Shown here: one piece after another, positions 1-29,281 of the stretch | Layout of the letters: each line of letters starts with the position of its first letter | How positions within the stretch are numbered: the first letter of the stretch is position 1 | Assembly (NCBI GenBank): GCA_007922225.1 | Contig: ML680055.1 | Location: 1,497,857 to 1,561,856, forward strand | Direction: 5' to 3' | Origin: Emydura subglobosa | Taxonomy: Eukaryota > Chordata > Testudines > Chelidae | Length of the DNA: 64,000 bases | Position numbers and translations under genes: made by a program | Notes under the pieces: generated by a model | Database searches by the model: none | Seen by the model: the letters and a program-made list of their open reading frames with translations, nothing else | Told to the model about the DNA's origin: nothing

Positions 1-3000
1 AATTCATGCTATCAAACAACAAATTGGGGTGGGGAAAAGCACTTTGAAATCCAGCCTTAATATAGGGCCTGTCACACAACTAGCTGCTAAACGGACTTGC
101 AAAACGATTCTGGGAGTTCTCTCTCCCCTCAGTGCCCCGTTTCCTGTCAAAGCGCCCTTACGTTTTTGCTTCAAGACTGAAAAAATCCAGGTCTAACTTT
201 ATTATTTGCAATCGTGCTGGCTGTTTGGGGGTTTTTGAGGGTAGGAAGGAACGGAATTGAGGTGCCTCTGATTTGCTGGCACGTCAGTGCTGGAAAATAT
301 CAACTTAGCCTGTTTCAAGTAGTCTGTGATAAGGCTGAATGATTTTCTTTTCTAGCGAGTGAGTGTAATTTACTCTTTTCTCTGATCACTGTTCAGTTTG
401 GTTTTTTTTTTAAATCTATTCCTAGAAGGAAGAAAAGTCGTATTCTTGATCTGTAGGAAACCTGTAAACCATTGTAGCCTTAACCCTTGGCACAGCGACT
501 TCCCTCACCACTGTTGCCCTGTGTGTCAGCTGGCTACCCCTCGCCACACCTGAAGTGGCTGCATTTCGGTGCTCTCTCTTCTCAGTAGAGGTCAAGAAGT
601 ATTTTGACATTGTCACCAGCTTACACTTCTGCAACCCCAGCCATCTGTGTAGTTTGTGGCGCGAAACACGATGGTGATGTTCACTTCTAGAGACCTTGGA
701 TTCGCACGTGACTCGGGTCACATGGAATGGCTCTAGTGGTGCCCTTCCAAGTGGGGATCAGTGCACAATACAAAATCACCACACACAGCAGCACAATTAG
801 CAGCCGTTGTGGGTGTGCAAAGTAGGGGCCTTGCTGCTCTGGGTGTGGGGAAAGGGAAGCTTGCACTTCCTTGTGCCGTCTGTGCCAGGCTGTTCCAAAA
901 CTGGTTGGGAAGCCACTGTTGGAGCCTGGGTGGTGTAAATGCAGCAGGGATGGCGGCGGGTTTCTCTGGGTGGTCTGCTTAGAAATGTTGGTGCAGCTTC
1001 TCTAGTTTTGTAAGCTATCCGCTCCACTGACACCATGAAGGGGTGTGTTATGTAAGTCCCCCATCAGCGGATCTCCATGGAATGTAGTTTCTAAATGATA
1101 TCTTTTTGGTACCAGGGACCAGCTTGCTGCCTTCCTAAACTGTGTCAGGGAGATCTCAGAGACCGGCACTGCTCCACAGACCAGTGATTGAGAAATGCCG
1201 CTATAGAGCACTATAGCGCTTAGTGCTGGTTCTTATGTCCTTTTGCTTTCTGTAATTCGCCATCTGCACAGCCTCTTATAAATACCATTCAACCTTCGTT
1301 CTCTTGTCCCTCAGGATTCTAATAAGATTACCTGTGTAAGTATCATGCCTGATTAGCAGTGGGTTTGCCAGAAGGATTTTCAGGCATCTAAATATGGGAT
1401 AGAAAATTATCTTCCTGACTGTTGTTTGAGATCTTTTTGACCAGGGAGCTCAGCTCGGCAGGGGGAGTTTTGTAGGTTCTTCACTCTGGTATGTGAGCAT
1501 CTAACACTACATTTCAAACTTTGGAGCTTTTTTGGAGGAAAACTGAAAGGATTCGGTGCCATTTCCTTTCCTTTATTCTCTGAATTTTTTCTCTTTCACT
1601 TTTTGAGTAACAAAGCTCCTGAAACTTCGGTTTGCATTTCATTGATACTGTGAGTAAAATTATGGTCAGAAAAATGACTGAAAAAATAGCTCCTTGTTTC
1701 CCAGTGTATCTGTTCCATCTGTGTCTGAGTCACACTTGCTGCCTTAACTGATACAAAGTGTTTCTCCTGGTAGGAGCTGATAAAACCAAGGGGGAACAAG
1801 CTGGAATCAGCTCTGCTTCATGCATCATCAGAAGTGTCAGCTAAACTCTGATGGATTCCAGGGAGCATGGACTCAGCTAATCCAGGTTGAGGTGGCAGGG
1901 CTGCAGTTTGAAACATTGTCTCCCCACCATACAGTCTTGGAAACTAAGGTGTTAAATCTGAAGTCACACATGGAGTCTCATGATGTTCCTGTCCTGGCTG
2001 TATAACCCTGTGTTTAGGTGGTTGTGTTTGACTGTCTGTTCAAAGGTAGAGATTTCAGCTCCTTTCCTTCTCTGCCTGCCCTGTGCCCATGCCCCATGCC
2101 CTGATGCTACCCATCACAAACAGGACTGTTAACGTTGAGGAGGGAGAGGTGATCCAGCTATTTCATCTTGGAATCTTTGCTGTACTTCCCATTTCTTAGA
2201 ACATGCAATAACCAGATTAATTTCCAGGCAGATAGCTTAAAAGCCTGGGCAGTGGTGAATTCAATTCATTTGGGGGTGGGGTGGATTGGATTCCGTTTAG
2301 ATCCTCTGGGCTATTTGGAAAGCTACAAGAAATGTCCTGTGCTAACATGATAAAAATGTGCTTCCCCACCCACCCCATCTGGCAGAGAGTCTGAGTTTCA
2401 AGGTGATAAGAGGAAATGGAGCCCTGTAAGCATTGTTGGGAAGATCCCAGTGCTTCAGACAGAAACTCAATAAAGTCGAACTGTTCCTGACAAAAGTGGT
2501 GCGATGGAACCAGTTCAAGCACCCACAGCCCAGTGTGCTTTTGGTTTAAGGACTGTTGCAGTTTTGCCCCGTGACCGTGGCAGCGCTACTATACCTACTG
2601 TAGTGGGGTCAGAGAGCTCTCGAAAGGCTGCAGATACGCTGCGGTACAAGAGGAAGACCGCCACGATTTGTGCTGTTACACCAGTGACCTCTGTCTGCAT
2701 TGGCACTGAAATGGTCTTGGCACCAGTCCACTGCCTGGAGTTTATCTGAGTGTGGACAAGAGGGGCCCTGGCAGTGTGCATGGTTCTGAAGATGTTCAAC
2801 ATCTCTAGTGTAGACAAGGCCAGACTTTGTTCTCCAGCGCCGACAGGGAGAAAGAAGAGCCTTGGGGGTTTCCTTTCCCTTGCTAAATTCTGTGACAGAT
2901 CCGAACTCCTATTCAGTGGTCATGCATCACCTTGGCCTGCCAGCCCTACATCTCTTGATCACTTTTGCCCTTAATTACTGAGGCTGCGTGGTGAAGGTCT

Positions 3001-3460
3001 TGAACGTCTCTACGGTCCCATCTGCCATGCCGGGCAATTCTACATTTGAACACCAGTGCAGACGTTTCTGTTGCCCAGGAGCAAGAGTTGCCTCTTAGTG
3101 CAGGTAGCCTCTCTGGGCCACACTACGTGTGCAGCTAAAAGTGGCAGGTCTCTAATTATTTTCCCTTGGTGTCTCCGTTTGCAGATCACAGCAGGGTTCT
3201 TCTAACTGCTTCCACTCAAAAACCCAGCCTGGGGTCCGGAAAATCAAGCTGTATTGGTTCTGCTTCAGACTCCTCTGCCACCCACCACCAGCAAGAAGCA
3301 GGCCAGAGTCCAAACTCACCCAGTCATTTTAATTCATGAGACAAACTGGAGTTCAGCCTGTTCTTCTGCCCAGGTGCTGATGGGAAATAAACAGAGATTC
3401 ACAGCGAGGAGGTCTAGGCCGAGCAAGGGGCTGCTTTAGCGTCTCTGGGGTATAACATCA

Positions 3461-3717
3461 CTAAGGCTTGGCCTACACTTAAAATGTAGGTCGGCATAGT
3501 AGCAGCACTCGAGTGTGGAAAATCCACACCCTGTAGCGATGCCAGCCTAAACCTGGCGTTGATGCAGCTAGGGGGATGGAAGAATGCCCCCGTCGCTTGA
3601 GGAGGTGATGTTCTTACACGGACAGAAAAAGCTCTTTGTGACTGAACTACGCTCCGGGGTTACATTGGCATAACTACAGCGCCTCAGCCGTGCCCCTGTG
3701 GTACAGACCTGGTCCGA
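3461..3717. mobile_element. palindromic non-autonomous DNA element (turtle type)
   Basis: It starts CTAAGGCTTGGCCTACACTT and runs to a diverged partner end near 3717. It has an internal hairpin, GTGTGGA (3513-3519) with TCCACAC (3523-3529). The wording matches, from memory, an abundant turtle repeat whose ends read 'gtctacact...agtgtagac'. A related copy in the other orientation sits at about 28805-29030. Class (hAT-like or other) not determined. Confidence 0.5.
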
Positions 3718-4204
3718 GACATGCTGGTTTATAGTGACCGTGGGTGACGCGAGTGATCTTTACTGGTCCTGCACACTAGAGTAGAAAGGGGACACCTTGC
3801 CGCTCTGTTTGCAATATGCATTCAGACAGCCTTTGGGGCAAATGCACTGAGGCCTGTGACCAGTTCTGCGGTTTGAATCTTGTATGGGCAGGTTGGGGGG
3901 GAATTCACTGGGTACGATTGAAATAATGTTGTTTTTAAATCGGACATAACCTGCAGCTGTGCCCCTCTCTGGCTGGAATCACCTCAGGGCTTGCCTAATA
4001 AGCATAGATGCGCTGGCTGGACAGGAGAACTCCAGGGACTATTTTAACTGCTCTAGGCAATGGCATTGCTTACTTTCCTCTGAGTCAGTACGGTACTGTC
4101 AGTGTCCCAGAACACTGGAAGGGTCCTGTGTTTCTGCGGCAGACCTTTCAGAGGAGACCTGTAATACAAAGCATTTATAGGTCCAAAGAGTCTTACCAGT
4201 GAGC

Positions 4205-4320
4205 TAGGTGAACTACATTCCCATTGTACCATTGGCAAAACTGGGGCACAGGAGGTGAAGTGACCAAGGTCACCCAGCGAGCAGTGGCAGAACTGGAGTA
4301 CAGTTCAGGGGTTTGGATTT
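4205..4320 (-). repeat. MIR-like SINE fragment
   Basis: It contains the reverse of the MIR core words: AAAACTGGGGCACAGGAGG, then CCAAGGTCACCCAGC and GTGGCAGAACTGGAGTACAG. These match the antisense of 'tgcctcagtttcccc' and 'gtgaccttggg'. Confidence 0.55.
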
Positions 4321-6409
4321 TCAGTCTCCTCTCACAGGTCGTTATGGACGATACCACAGAATGATTTTTGCAGGAGTTAGGGCATTTAACCCCTATGTCT
4401 TAGCAGACTCTCCGCGCTCTCATTCTATCTCCTTTAACTACTGCTACATGGCCTAATCAGTTTTAAGCTATTCGGTATTTCAGCAGGGAGGGAGCATTTC
4501 CCAGGCCAACCTTTCCTTTTAAAGTGCAGTTCTACTTTGCAAAGTGACTGTACAAATGGGCTGGGGGGTGTTGCTGTTTACAAAGGAAAAGAGATGTGTT
4601 CCGTGTCGTCCCCCCCTCCTCCCTAAACTCTCGGCCTAGCAACCTGCTTTCTAAACCTGCCAAGCTGTTCGGGGGAAAAAAACCAACTACAAAGAGCCTT
4701 TGACAGGCCCTCGGGAGCGGACGTGCTATAGGCCAGGTTAGGTGTATGTAACTGAGCAGGAATCTTTCCCAGGCAAGTGCCATCAACTTAGCAGACTTGA
4801 AGCTTTCATTTGGGAGTTGCTTTTTGACTGTGAAGAAGATCTTCCCGACACGGACCAAATGCAGCACCATCTTCCCGGGACTGCAGCCTTCCAGTGCTGC
4901 TGCTGCTCCTCAGAGCTTTGCCAAACTGCGGTAGTGACAGCTGATTAGACTTGTCAGGTTTCACTGCTGCTATTGAAACCCCTGTGGGCGGACCAGCTAT
5001 TCCTGAACAACGGCATGCATTGGACGCTTGGTTTAACCCACACGGAGTGCCCCTGGAATTGGAGGGGAGAATGGGGTGGCAAACAGAAGCCCTGGCATTG
5101 GGAAAACGGGCACAGCCCCGGCATGTGGGGAGAACAGGGGATCCTGCTGGGGGTACCCAGAGCCCCTGGCATGGGGGACGCCAGAGCCCCTGCTGTGGAG
5201 GAGAGGGTGAGGTGGAGGTAGAGGGGGTCCCTGGTGGTGTGCGGAGAGCATCTAGCGAGCACAGTGAGTTTGGCTACGTAGGCTGTGAAGTGTGCAAATT
5301 GTGGTTTAAAGCAGAGGCCCATGAGCAGGCAGCTTTCACCTGGCCCTGATCGTATGTTGCTGGCTGTTCTTCATTAATTCTACGTCCCTGTGTAACCACA
5401 GATACGAGTGCAGGGTCAGATTCTGCGCGGTGCTGAGTGCCAGCCCGGGGCTCCCCCAGCAGACTGGGGAGTTGGGAGCAGTTCGTAGCTCGCAGAACTA
5501 GGCCCTGTAGGTGTCACCCCTCCGTTCACAGTCCTGCTTGAGCTCCTGTAACAAAATCTCTGCTCGTAAAGGTCTGGCCCGGGACAGATAATTGCCTGTG
5601 AAGGAAGCATCTCTTGGCTGACACCCAGCGAACTGCTCCGAGTTCTGGTGGCTGCAGACAACTGGCCAGCGAGCTGAGCAGGTGCCTCCCCGGGATTCTC
5701 TGGTTCGGTTGCGGTTCTGGGGCTGGAGGGCCGCCGGGCTGGCTGTGAGGGTGTGTTTGAGGTGCCTCTTCTCCCACAAAACAGCCCCCTTCCTCCTGGC
5801 TTCCTCCAGGGTCTCGTCTTGTGCCGCCCGCGCGTCTGTTCTGAGCGGTGGCTGGCTAGGCCTGTGCAGCTCCAATCCTGGCGCTTAGCCAGCTTCAGCT
5901 GTGCTACGTAATTAGCTCTCTTGTAAGCTGCCTTCCCAGGCCTACACTGCCCGGGCTGGCTGGTCTGGTTCCAGGGTGACAGGAGGCATTTTGAGAGCAG
6001 CTGTTGGGCGTCTCACCTGACCCATGTGGAGCAAAAGGCTTGTTGCTCTCCCCTCCCCTCATGTGCCTCCTGTAGCCCCTTCGAGATCTGTCGGTGGAGC
6101 GACCTCCCCACCTCTGGGAAGTGTACGCCCGTCCCAGCAGAGCCAACTGCCCTGCCCCATGCTCTGCTCCAGGGCGTCGGGAAGTTTGGGAAAGGGCTGG
6201 TGATTTGCCTCCAAGGCTTACTGCAGAGCGGTGTGACCCAAACATTGGCTGCCTCCATCCACTGTCCTTCCCCCAGCTCTGACCAGTCGGGTGGTGCGCT
6301 CGCGCTGCACCGGACGTGACATCGGTCCTTCTGGTCCACGGTTGGGCCTCAGAGTTTGGTTGCAGATCCTGCAGCTTAGTCACTGTGGCTCTGAGGAGCT
6401 GCTGAGGTT

Positions 6410-6640
6410 TGAGGTGCAGTGACTGAATGGTTAAGACACTTGACTACAGTCCTGATGGTCATGGGTTTGAGTCTCGCCCATTCTCACGCTGTACGGCCAG
6501 ATCCAGTTCACCCAGCTGTAGGGTGGGTACCGGATCCTTCGGGTCAGGGCAGTCAAGGCACTCAGACATGATGCTGGCTGCTCCCTTGTGTACCGGGGCT
6601 AGGAAACTGACATGCCTTAGCCACATCCACCCGATAAGCT
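6410..6640 (+). repeat. tRNA-derived SINE-like element
   Basis: TGGTTAAG (6428) resembles a pol III A box, and GGTTTGAGTCT (6464-6474) matches the B-box consensus at 9 of 11 positions. The spacing is about 36 bases, slightly shorter than in a tRNA. A non-tRNA body follows (CAGCTGTAGGGTGGGTACC and on). No acceptor-stem closure is seen, so this is not a working tRNA gene. Confidence 0.45.
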
Positions 6641-7557
6641 GTTGGCTTGGGGGAGTGTTGAGGTTTAATGAGGAGTGAGCGCAGCCTTGTGTATGGAGAT
6701 CAGCTTGTGTCTCCGGATTCTTATGTACGAGCATTTCCTGTGATACCTGTCTCCTGAACACCCCTGATCATTCTGTGCATGTGGGGTATGTTCTCTGAAC
6801 CCTGCACAGAAGCTGTGCCTCTGGGGTGGGTGCTTTCATTATCTTCCCCACGTTGGTGAGATACGGCCAGTAGAACTGACAATTCCCCGTGTGGTGGGGC
6901 AATTCACAGGTCGTCTCAGCAAAGTTCGAGTTCAGTTCGATCTCTGAACTCCGTCTGTTCCGCGACCACGTGGATCAGAAAGCCCAGGGGAGAGCATGGC
7001 AGAGCCGGGGGCAGAACGTTCTCAGGAGACCAGCCACGGAAGCAGCTCCCAGAGGAGACTGGATAAACCCAGAGCCTGAGCGGCCTTAGGAAACACTGTG
7101 ATATTGCCCTCTTTGATGAAGCTTTTCCCCCATAACTGGAACAATGTTCCCATCCCTCATGCCCCGTGGAGCACTTTTCCTCTCCCAGAGAGGGGGATGA
7201 GCCCCAGCCTCTGGCCCACTAGGGACCCCCCTTGCCCGGTTGTGCTAGGCAGAAGGCGCTCGGATCCTGCAGCGATGGGCGGCAGAACCAGCCTGAAGAA
7301 GGAGGGATATTTTTGACCTTCCTTTCTTTGAGACTTTATCTGGGAAGTGCTGTCACTAAGAAATGGACTTGAAACTATCCCATGAAATGCACTGTTGGCT
7401 GCAGTCCTTGTCTGTGGATTATTCAGGCTCCCAGAGCTGGTGTGATGCATCTTCGGGTCTGAGTTAGAACAGGGAGCCCTTTATTTTCTCCATAGAGCTG
7501 CAAAGACTATAAATGTCCTCCGAAAAAGCCTCCAATGATGTTTGCTTTGTTCCCTAG

Positions 7558-25517
<17,960 letters not shown>

Positions 25518-25830
25518 CCAATCCCCGGAGAGGAGCAGCGCCACCGCTGAGGAGCTGGGCCAGGAAGCGAACGTTGCTATTGGCTGTTGGGGTTTCCAAG
25601 GAAGCGAGACCCTCCGTCAGAGGAGCTGGGACTGAACCGCCACTGATTGTAACGATTGTGTGACGCGACGCCAGCCGTCGCACCCTGGGCAGCGGCATGG
25701 GTCTCCTGTGTTTTCAGTTTAATTGCATCTTCGTACAGACGCGATCAAGGGAATGTAACTGCTGCAAACTAGCTCGTGATTGGCATATACTGGAGTTAAC
25801 GGGTGAATAATAAAAGTATATATTATATAT
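25518..25830 (+). other. NMT1: NMT1 3' UTR (short form)
   Basis: The sequence from the stop codon to just past an AATAAA at 25809-25814 is not coding. It turns A/T-rich at its end (around 25800-25840), as expected near a cleavage site. Mammalian NMT1 transcripts can have longer 3' UTRs, so a second end farther downstream (for example the AATAAA at 26583) is possible. Confidence 0.55.
25809..25814 (+). terminator. NMT1: NMT1 polyadenylation signal AATAAA
   Basis: A canonical hexamer in a strongly A/T-rich stretch about 290 bases after the NMT1 stop. It is the first AATAAA after the stop. Cleavage would fall about 10-25 bases downstream. Confidence 0.65.
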
Positions 25831-26582
25831 ATTCAAACATCTTTCCTCTCACACACTGGCCCCGATGCACTCACCCTTGCCATGGGGCCGCCTCCCCGGC
25901 TCTGCACCTTGATTGGTCTCAACCAGAAACTGGGACAGCTGCTTCCCGCACTGGCCTCTGCAGGTCCGGGTTCAAATCCCGCCGCAGCTCGTAAGTGTGA
26001 ATAGGTTTGGTGGTGACGAAACCTGTTTAAGTGGCCTGGACCAGCAGGGGCAGGGGGGAGGGGGCTGCTCTAGGAGGATTGAAGGGCCAAGGACTGCGGC
26101 ACGTTCACGGAGATGCCTGGCTGTCTCTAGGGGCTGTTCTCCCCTAGTTTTCCTGCGCTCCAGATGTGGCAGGCTGGGCACCCATCTGTGCTGGACCCCG
26201 TGGGTGGCGAGAGCCCCAAGGGGCCGGAGAAGGTCCAGCCATTGAGAGGCGCTGCCATGAGACTGCCTTGCTGGCCAGCTCCAACAGAGCTTCGTTCTGC
26301 CCAGCCTAGCCCGTCCTGGTGCCTGGAGCGAAGGATGGGCAGATCTGCGTGTCCGCCTGCCAGCAAGTAAATGGATATTCACAGCTAAGGGCTATTCTCA
26401 TCTGAGCATGGCAGACCTGGGGCTTCTGCCTCCCCAGCACCTTTGAGACCTGGACCCTCCCTGCTGTGTGCGCCGAGCTGCACCGACCCTCCCTGTGCTC
26501 TGGAGAAGAAGCTGTTCGTGAAGCGCCCCCAGGAACCCGGCTTTCAGACTCGCTTTGGTGCAAATCCATAACTGCAGCACTG

Positions 26583-26588
26583 AATAAA
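26583..26588 (+). terminator. NMT1: possible distal AATAAA for NMT1
   Basis: The sequence ACTGAATAAACCGGG contains a canonical hexamer on the plus strand, about 770 bases beyond the first signal. Use as an alternative NMT1 end is only a possibility; nothing else supports it. Confidence 0.2.
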
Positions 26589-28804
26589 CCGGGTGCAGTT
26601 GCCGGCAGCCTGTGCCGCGTAGCTGCGGTAACCGCGCAGCCCGTCCTCAGTCCAGAATCCGTTCTGCCAACCCCATCGTGCTGTGAAAGGTGGGGGTCTG
26701 TTGTACCTTGCTGGGGCTATCTTGGGGGCTCTGGGGTTCCCCCTGGTTGCACCTTTTGGGGGCTCTGAACTTTGACAGTCCCTTCAAGGCTAATTTTTCT
26801 TCCTGCCTTTTATTTTGGTTTCTAAAGTGCCTGGTGGAACGATCAGAGCATCCCCGATGACTGGTCCCCCACTGGCTGTCAACCATCTGCTCTCGTAGGT
26901 TTTATCCCGGCGAGCCCTCGGCAGCCCCTCCTGCACCCAGCGTGCAGTGTCTTGTTTGACTGGAGCTCTCCAAACTAGAGTGTCACCTCACTGAGCAGGG
27001 TGGGGCATTGACCACTGGAAGAAGTTACCCAGGGTGTTGCAGGGACCCTGTCTGTATGTCTGGGAGCCAGAACACCCGCTGCAGAAAAACACCGAGTTTG
27101 AGTTATCTCACTGAGTCTGTTACTGGGGGTTGGAGATCACCTGTAGCGCGGGGCCTGGGGCCAGTGCAGACCAGCCTGAAGGTTTCTGTGCAGCGATGAA
27201 GGGATTCCTGCTGTGCAAAGCTAAGGACAACATCGTCCTTACTCACTAGGACACCAGTGGGATGGATACGAGCATCCAGCACCACTCTGCCCCCGGGGGA
27301 ATGTTCTGCCTACAACGCTCCAACCCAGCGCTGCCCACGGGAGAAGCTTCGTGCCCGGTGTCAGCTGGCAGGAAGACCTGAGCCAGGACACGCCTGCTGG
27401 GATGGAACGGGAAATGCTCCTCCATTTGAAGGGGAGGAGGATTGGGTGAGGCTTGCTGGATTGCATTGGGGAATTGCGTCAGAGCGGCACCAGCCCGTGC
27501 CAAGCACTTCTCTGGTCTCAGCTAGTGTTCGTTCTGTCTGCGCCGCCTGCGTTCCATTTGAAACCCCCCTCCCGAGAACGGCGTATCAGCGCTGGCCCCT
27601 CAGGCGCACAGCAGCTAGATTGTCCTACGGCAGAGCCATGAGACGTAGCAGTTGGCTCTTTCCATCACTCAACAAGTCCCATCTAGCCAAAGAGAGGAAC
27701 CTGAGTGTTTGTGCTTGCTGCCCTGGGAGGGGCCTGGCTTCGTGAGCCGGGGAGCAGCCAAGGACCCAGTCACTGCGTCTCTCGTTGGGCCAGGGGGTTA
27801 GGGGAATAATTCCTTAGACTCTTGTTGTATTGACCCTCCAGGGCTGAACTGTTCTCCCTTGTATTGCTGCCGGGGCTCTAGGGTGCGGCTGACAATCGAA
27901 ACGTGCAGGGCTTTATTTAGATCCGTTTTAGATAGGGCTGGTGCAGAATGTCCCCAGACGTGTTTAAAATATCTCTCTGGCCAGCTCCTCTTTAGGGGTC
28001 GAGTAATGTGGGGCCTGTGGACATCTGATCACTGCTCTCTGCCACCTGCTGATAACTGCTTTGTGCTGCTTTGGCCAGACGGAGATTTAAACTTCCCCAA
28101 GGGGTTTCCAAAGCCCCGGGTGTGACTGGCTGTCAGTCGCAGGGCGTCAGAAAGGCTGAACTCTGTGGCCAATGGACTTGGAGGGTTTTTTCCAGTTGCC
28201 GTGGAAGGAGGCTATAAAAATGCTTTTGGAAGCTGCATGTTCTCCTCCTCCCCTGGCTGAGGCCTCCAAGGCCAGCATGGGGACCTAGCTACACGGCTCC
28301 CGCTGGCCAAGGCCTGCGATCTGACTGATGGTGGTAGGGAACCCGGCTTGTGACACCTCAAAGAGGCCTGACAGTGAGGGGGAGCAGTCAGGCCCTGTGG
28401 GGGGCTCAGGTTAGCCCCCACAATCCCTGGTCAGGTGTGAAATCAGTAGGCGGGTGAAGGTCACTGTCCATCCCCTAGACTGATTTGAAAGCTCTGCCTA
28501 CATGGACAGCTGCATGTATCTGGACCTCACACTCCTGTCCCCTCCCTCGCCTAAATTAGAGCTCGTCCAAACTTCTGTGCCTCTTTCTTGATCCCTTCAA
28601 CCCTTCCCTGAGCGTACGGACAAGTTACACGCTGAGCAGCTCAGCGGCATCCGTCGCAGGTCGCTGGATTCCCAGCAGGGTGCCCTGCGAACAAACTACA
28701 GTCCCGGGGCCTTTCCCAGGCCAGGGGAGGTTTGGTTCCTGAGAACAAGTAACAGGAGGGGTTGGAGATTCCCAGAGCCACCCAGCAGGGACTAAAGCTC
28801 TGGC

Positions 28805-29030
28805 TGCACTCCCAGCTTACAGCTGCACCGGTGTAGCGCTGCCAGGGCGGATGCTCTAAGCGGACAGGAGCGAGCTCTCCCCTCGACTCCCGCCTCCCCG
28901 CGGGTGGGTGGAAGAAGCTCTCCCGCTGACAGCCTGGTGCACAGAGGGGCTCAGCGCTCGGGTGGCTTATTCACACCCCTGAGCAACATCACTCATCCCA
29001 ACCCAAGCTGTCTTGTGTACAGGGCCTTAG
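28805..29030. mobile_element. palindromic non-autonomous DNA element, second copy
   Basis: It carries the same family words as the copy at 3461-3717 in the opposite orientation: GCTTACAGCTGCACCGGTGT, GGTGGAAGAAGCTCTCCCGC, CACACCCCTGAGCAACATCA and the end TCTTGTGTACAGGGCCTTAG, which mirrors the CTAAGGC start of the other copy. Confidence 0.55.
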
Positions 29031-29275
29031 TCACACCCTGGGCTTTAAGAATGGTCCCTGCCCCTCTCTGGTGACCTGCTTCTACGCTGGCGGGCTGAGG
29101 ACAGCCAGGAGTGTGGGGCGGGTCCTAACTTCACGTGGAGTTGGCAGTGACCTTTGTGTGCTGGGCCTGGTCTTGCTTCGGAAGCTCCCCTGGCCTGCAT
29201 GGGAAGGAGGGGTGCATGTGTGGGCTGAGTGTGGAGGAGAGAGCAGAGTTTGAGGTTTGGGACCGGCCTTTCCCA

Positions 29276-29281
29276 TTTATT
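29276..29281 (-). terminator. alternative downstream AATAAA on the minus strand
   Basis: Minus-strand GCAATATGCAATAAATGGG contains a canonical hexamer 2.3 kb beyond the ATTAAA candidate. It could be a distal PLCD3 end or a chance match. Confidence 0.25.

Larger units (their letters stand above)
1..7557 (+). other. NMT1: NMT1 intron 1 (5' end outside the window)
   Basis: No exon could be supported here. Human NMT1 exon 1 encodes about 44 residues, including a Cys/Glu-rich stretch; no matching frame was seen on the plus strand, so this is taken as intron 1. It holds a turtle-type palindromic element (about 3461-3717), a MIR-like fragment (about 4205-4320) and a tRNA-derived SINE-like stretch (about 6410-6640). 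The rest is unique-looking sequence. If the gene used an alternative first exon here, RNA data would be needed to see it. Confidence 0.6.

Noticed and set aside
5682..6383. NMT1 exon 1 or a CpG-island promoter near 5.0-6.4 kb
   Set aside because: GC-rich, but no frame resembling the NMT1 N-terminus and no suitable donor following a split Gly codon; CpG density by eye is not striking.
6428..6474. Functional tRNA gene
   Set aside because: The B box is good, but no closing acceptor stem, weak A box and short A-B spacing; fits a SINE head.
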